Shown here one piece after another: positions 60,724-64,000 of a stretch of DNA of 64,000 bases (positions within the stretch are counted from its first letter, which is position 1; every line of letters begins with the position of its first letter). Both the position numbers and the translations under genes were made by a program. The notes beneath the pieces are model-generated. The model made no database searches. It saw only the letters and a program-made list of their open reading frames with translations, and had not been told where the DNA came from. The stretch covers positions 1 through 64,000 of the forward strand of contig CAYYJF010000001.1 in NCBI GenBank assembly GCA_964472175.1, written 5' to 3'. Origin of the DNA: UBA8389 sp964472175 (GTDB taxonomy: Bacteria; Bacteroidota; Bacteroidia; Bacteroidales; UBA1402).

Positions 60724-62370
60724 ATGATTACGATTGACGCCCTTACCGTTGCCTTCAACGGCAGCACTTTATTCAAAGACATTTCTTTTGTCATCAATCC
60801 AAAGGACAGAATTGCCCTGATGGGGAAAAATGGCGCAGGTAAATCCACCCTTTTAAAGATTTTGGCAGGCGTCAAAGAAGCAACCAAAGGCAGCATCACC
60901 AAGCCTGGCGATTTAAAAATAGCGTATTTGCCACAGCATTTGCTCACCAATGACGATACAACCGTTTTTCAGGAAACAGCAAAAGCATTTTCCCATTTAC
61001 ACGCATTGGAAAACGAGATCGCAAAAATCAATGAAGAGCTATCCATTCGAACAGATTACGAATCAGACGAATACATGCAGTTGATTGAAAGGGTTTCCAG
61101 CTTGAGTGAAAGCTTTTATCAAATCGAAGAAATCAATTACGATGGCGAAATAGAAAAAATGCTGTTGGGATTGGGCTTCAACCGTTCTGACTTCACACGA
61201 CCTACAGCCGAATTTAGCGGAGGGTGGAAAATGAGAATAGAATTGGCCAAATTGTTGCTCAAGAATCCGGATGTATTGCTTTTGGACGAACCAACCAATC
61301 ATCTGGACATCGATTCCATTCAATGGTTTGAAGACTATTTGATGAACAGCGGGAAAGCCGTTGTCTTGATTTCCCACGACAAAGCCTTTGTAGACAATAT
61401 TACGACCAGAACCATTGAAATAACAATGGGTAAAATCTACGATTACAAAGCCACCTACTCCCATTATCTGGAGCTCAGAAAAGAACGTCGCGAACAGCAG
61501 CTCAAACAATACGAAGAGCAACAGAAATTTATTGCAGACACACAAGACTTTATTGAACGCTTCAAAGGCACCTATTCCAAAACCCTGCAAGTCCAATCCA
61601 GGGTAAAAATGCTGGAAAAACTAGAAAGAATAGAAGTCGATGAAGTCGATCACTCTGCCCTGAAACTCAGGTTTCCACCCTCACCAAGATCGGGTTCCTA
61701 TCCGGTGATTGTTGATTCCGTCACAAAAAAATGGGATGAAAAAATCGTGTTCACAAATGCCAATTTTACCCTGGAGCGCGGCGACAAAGTTGCCTTTGTC
61801 GGAAGAAATGGAGAAGGGAAATCATCCATGGTAAAATGCCTCATGAATGAAACCCATTTTCAGGGAGAAATCAAAATCGGCCACAATGTAAAAATCGGAT
61901 ATTTCGCTCAAAATCAGGCATCTTTGTTAGATGAAGACAGAACCGTGTTCGAAACCATCGATGTCGTTGCCGTAGGAGAAGTTCGAACCAAAATCAAAGA
62001 CTTGTTGGGCGCATTCATGTTTGGAGGAGAAGCCTCAAATAAAAAAGTCAGCGTGCTTTCCGGAGGCGAAAGAACCCGTCTGGCCATGATCAAACTTTTG
62101 TTGGAGCCAATCAATCTGCTTATCTTAGACGAGCCGACCAATCACCTGGATATGAAAACAAAGGACATCCTCAAGCAGGCTTTGCAACATTTTGACGGCA
62201 CACTCATCGTCGTCTCACATGACAGAGATTTCCTCGATGGATTGGTCAAAAAAGTGTATGAATTTGGGCAAAACAAAGTGGTAGAACATTTGGAAGACAT
62301 CTATGGATTTTTGAACAAAAAGAAATTTGAACACTTAAACGAAATTGAACGCAATTCAAAAAACAGTTGA
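60724..62370 (+). CDS. ABC-F family ATPase
   Basis: Soluble twin-ATPase protein of 548 residues without membrane segments, acting on the ribosome. Each half has Walker A (GKNGAGKST near residue 36; GRNGEGKSS near residue 361), a signature (FSGGWKMRIELAKLLL; LSGGERTRLAMIKLLL) and Walker B (LLLDEPTNHLD; LILDEPTNHLD). Between them lies a charged linker (about residues 245-310). It resembles the Uup/YkpA-type housekeeping members more than antibiotic-resistance members, but sequence alone does not settle this. Its end overlaps the next gene by 26 bases. Confidence 0.93.
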   Translation: MITIDALTVAFNGSTLFKDISFVINPKDRIALMGKNGAGKSTLLKILAGVKEATKGSITKPGDLKIAYLPQHLLTNDDTTVFQETAKAFSHLHALENEIAKINEELSIRTDYESDEYMQLIERVSSLSESFYQIEEINYDGEIEKMLLGLGFNRSDFTRPTAEFSGGWKMRIELAKLLLKNPDVLLLDEPTNHLDIDSIQWFEDYLMNSGKAVVLISHDKAFVDNITTRTIEITMGKIYDYKATYSHYLELRKERREQQLKQYEEQQKFIADTQDFIERFKGTYSKTLQVQSRVKMLEKLERIEVDEVDHSALKLRFPPSPRSGSYPVIVDSVTKKWDEKIVFTNANFTLERGDKVAFVGRNGEGKSSMVKCLMNETHFQGEIKIGHNVKIGYFAQNQASLLDEDRTVFETIDVVAVGEVRTKIKDLLGAFMFGGEASNKKVSVLSGGERTRLAMIKLLLEPINLLILDEPTNHLDMKTKDILKQALQHFDGTLIVVSHDRDFLDGLVKKVYEFGQNKVVEHLEDIYGFLNKKKFEHLNEIERNSKNS

Positions 62371-63067
62371 ATGGAACGGTATAGATGTCGTCGTGTTGAA
62401 AAAAAACATGACAAACATCCGATTGACCATCACCAGAGATGGAACACTAAAACTATCTGTACCAAGTAGGTTTTCAGAAAAACAGGCCCTCCATTTTTTA
62501 GAGGGAAAAAAGGCATGGATAGAAAAACACCTTCAAACGCGACTGCTTGCCAAATCTGAATATACCAACATCAATGGCGTTCCCTATTTGGGGAAATGGG
62601 TTGAATACAGCATTCAATATCAAGAAATTGGGTCGACCATAAAATGGAACGAAGCAGGGAAAATGAACATTGCCCTTAAACGAGGCTGCACCACAGAAAT
62701 CATTCCCAAATTATTGGATGCCTTTTACAAAATAGAACTTCAAAAACACGTCATGCCCTTCCTTCGAAAATGGGAACAGACGCTTGGCGTTCAGGCAAAT
62801 ACCATTTCATTTAGAAAAATGACGACCCGATGGGGCACCTGCAACATCATCAAAAAACGCATTCTTTTCAACACAGACCTTTGCAAACACGATCCGACAT
62901 GTATGGAATACATCGTTTTACACGAATTGTGTCACCTGATAGAAAGTGGACATGGAAAAGCATTTAAAGCATTGATGGACAAACACATGCCAGATTGGCG
63001 TTCCATCAGAAAAAAACTCAAAGAAAACGACTTAATTTTTTCCTCGAACAAAATACTTTTTCAATAA
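62345..63067 (+). CDS. YgjP/SprT-like metallopeptidase (DUF45)
   Basis: 240 residues of the YgjP-type (DUF45) zinc-protease-like family. The zinc motif is YIVLHELCHLIESGHGKAF (HExxH-like HELCH plus a downstream His) near residue 196. RKMTTRWGTCNIIKKRILFN near residue 158 is the family's central block. Function unproven. No ATG suits the conserved start: TTG at 62345 is the best candidate, while the ATG at 62408 would remove the first strand. It overlaps the ABC-F gene by 26 bases and the convergent flippase gene by 36 bases. Confidence 0.85.
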   Translation: MNAIQKTVEWNGIDVVVLKKNMTNIRLTITRDGTLKLSVPSRFSEKQALHFLEGKKAWIEKHLQTRLLAKSEYTNINGVPYLGKWVEYSIQYQEIGSTIKWNEAGKMNIALKRGCTTEIIPKLLDAFYKIELQKHVMPFLRKWEQTLGVQANTISFRKMTTRWGTCNIIKKRILFNTDLCKHDPTCMEYIVLHELCHLIESGHGKAFKALMDKHMPDWRSIRKKLKENDLIFSSNKILFQ

Positions 63068-64000
63068 AGGTTGAGCTTTCAGTTCCCCAAACAGCACATA
63101 CAAGGCCAGGGCCAACAGCAGAAGCGTTCTAAGCCCCATTTCCAGGTACAAATGGTCTAGTTGAATCTTCATCCCAATGAAGTACAACACCAGTGTTAGA
63201 GCGGCATATTTAAAGGCTGACAACAAGTCATATTTGACAGGGAAATACTTCTTACCGAGCAACCACGAAACCAACATCATGACCAGAAAACAGAACAGGG
63301 AAGACCAGGCAGAAGCAACGTAACCATAAAGCGGAACAAAAACCAAATTACCAATCACGGTCACCAGCAATCCAACGATAGAAATCACGGCCCCCCAATC
63401 TGTTTTATCCGACAATTTGTACCAAAACGAAAGGTTGAAAGTAATTCCCTGGAAAATGTAGGAAACCAGGACAATAGGTACAACCTGAAGTCCAACCCAA
63501 TAATCTTTATCAATCATCAATTTCAGCAAATCCAAATAATACATGACCCCCAAAAAAACAAAAGCAGAAAAAATGATGAAGTACTTCATCGCTTCTGAAT
63601 AGGCTGCCGTATCGTTCTTTTGCTTGTGTTTGGAAAAGACGAAGGGTTCATAAGCATACCTGAATGCCTGCGTAAACATCATCATAACGATGCCCAACTT
63701 AAAACAAGCAGTATATATCCCCAGTTGCGTCAAACCCTGATCACCACCGCCAAGCAAATATTTCAAAATCATCTTATCAAGCGACTGATTCATGATGCCG
63801 GCAATCCCCAAAACCAATAGAGGTAAAGAATATCTCATGAGCGGTTTGAACAGGCGTGGATTGAAAACAAATTTTGGTAACAACCAATATTTGGACATCA
63901 ACAACAAGCCAAATACAGACGAAATGACATTCGATAAAAAGACATACCCTACGCCGTAATCAAGTTGATAGAACCAAGAAATGAGTGATGGATGGTGTTT
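63032..64000 (-). CDS. polysaccharide flippase (Wzx/MATE-like), 5' part outside window
   Basis: Integral membrane protein of the oligosaccharide flippase (MVF/MATE-like) superfamily. The window shows its C-terminal ~322 residues, and the frame stays open to base 64000, so the N-terminus lies beyond. At least eight hydrophobic helices are visible. The segment MRYSLPLLVLGIAGIMNQSL followed by DKMILKYLLG is the typical helix-7 region of Wzx-type proteins. Substrate unknown; likely a lipid-linked saccharide, possibly from the glycosyltransferase locus at 32.8-43 kb, but that link is only inferred. Its 3' end overlaps the metallopeptidase gene. Confidence 0.85.
   Translation of the reverse strand, partial: KHHPSLISWFYQLDYGVGYVFLSNVISSVFGLLLMSKYWLLPKFVFNPRLFKPLMRYSLPLLVLGIAGIMNQSLDKMILKYLLGGGDQGLTQLGIYTACFKLGIVMMMFTQAFRYAYEPFVFSKHKQKNDTAAYSEAMKYFIIFSAFVFLGVMYYLDLLKLMIDKDYWVGLQVVPIVLVSYIFQGITFNLSFWYKLSDKTDWGAVISIVGLLVTVIGNLVFVPLYGYVASAWSSLFCFLVMMLVSWLLGKKYFPVKYDLLSAFKYAALTLVLYFIGMKIQLDHLYLEMGLRTLLLLALALYVLFGELKAQPLLKKYFVRGKN

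Noticed and set aside
1..64000. CRISPR array, prophage, insertion sequence or defence island
   Set aside because: No direct-repeat arrays, transposase, integrase, phage structural genes or restriction enzymes were seen; the content is housekeeping genes plus a surface saccharide locus.

Overview
This window is a dense, AT-rich stretch of chromosome from a member of the Bacteroidota. Four things support that. At least twenty intergenic spacers carry the TAnnTTTG -7 element used by the Bacteroidota primary sigma factor. Start codons lack clear Shine-Dalgarno sequences. Several families are typical of the phylum (DUF4294, DUF4271, DUF4254, DUF3108, an SbsA-type Ig-like lipoprotein, a three-gene sdhCAB operon with one cytochrome b subunit, and a dapB-lepB-lepB-wbqC operon). 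The cell plan is Gram-negative, with LPS glycosyltransferases and outer-membrane barrel-like proteins. I cannot place it below phylum. A run of 100 N at 32749-32848 shows that the contig is a scaffold.

Layout. 1-11.6 kb: a 5'-truncated M16 protease, nadB, leuS, a small secreted barrel-like protein, a SulP/STAS anion transporter, metK behind a probable SAM-II riboswitch, and a DUF4294 protein. 11.7-19.6 kb: an exported protein overlapping a helix-hairpin-helix envelope protein, a radical SAM protein with the tRNA methyltransferase mnmD, a membrane protein with purD, queG, and tRNA-Gln(TTG). 19.6-26 kb: tyrS, a response regulator with a degenerate receiver, rnpA-yidD-tatD, DUF4271-hemD, and an SDR epimerase. 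26-32.7 kb: sdhCAB, a HIT protein, cysE, a THUMP rRNA methyltransferase, and RNase HI (cut by the gap).

32.8-43 kb is the accessory part. Seven tightly packed plus-strand glycosyltransferase genes (GT2, GT4, GT4, Gtf3-like, GT2, GT90, GT2) are followed by an eighth of the GT2 type. They converge on a minus-strand set of an LPS-kinase-like protein, a GT9 heptosyltransferase and DUF4254. Together this looks like a locus for the LPS/LOS core or outer saccharide.

43-64 kb returns to housekeeping genes: pdxB, purN, acpP-fabF-rnc, a shortened GH3-like protein, cysS, DUF3108 and an Ig-like lipoprotein, dapB with two signal peptidase I paralogs and wbqC, a second M16 protease with a PfkB kinase, a DEAD-box helicase, an ABC-F ATPase, a YgjP-type metallopeptidase, and a 5'-truncated flippase.

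I see no prophage, insertion sequence, CRISPR array or defence system, and no clearly new multi-gene system. The most interesting signals are small: SAM-II control of metK, a signal peptidase paralog lacking its catalytic lysine, a GH3-fold protein lacking its ATP motif and C-terminal domain, a response regulator that has lost most phosphorylation residues, and an rnpA promoter nested inside the hemD terminator hairpin. Every spacer between genes is under 300 bases; the larger ones hold the promoters, terminators, riboswitch and tRNA listed.
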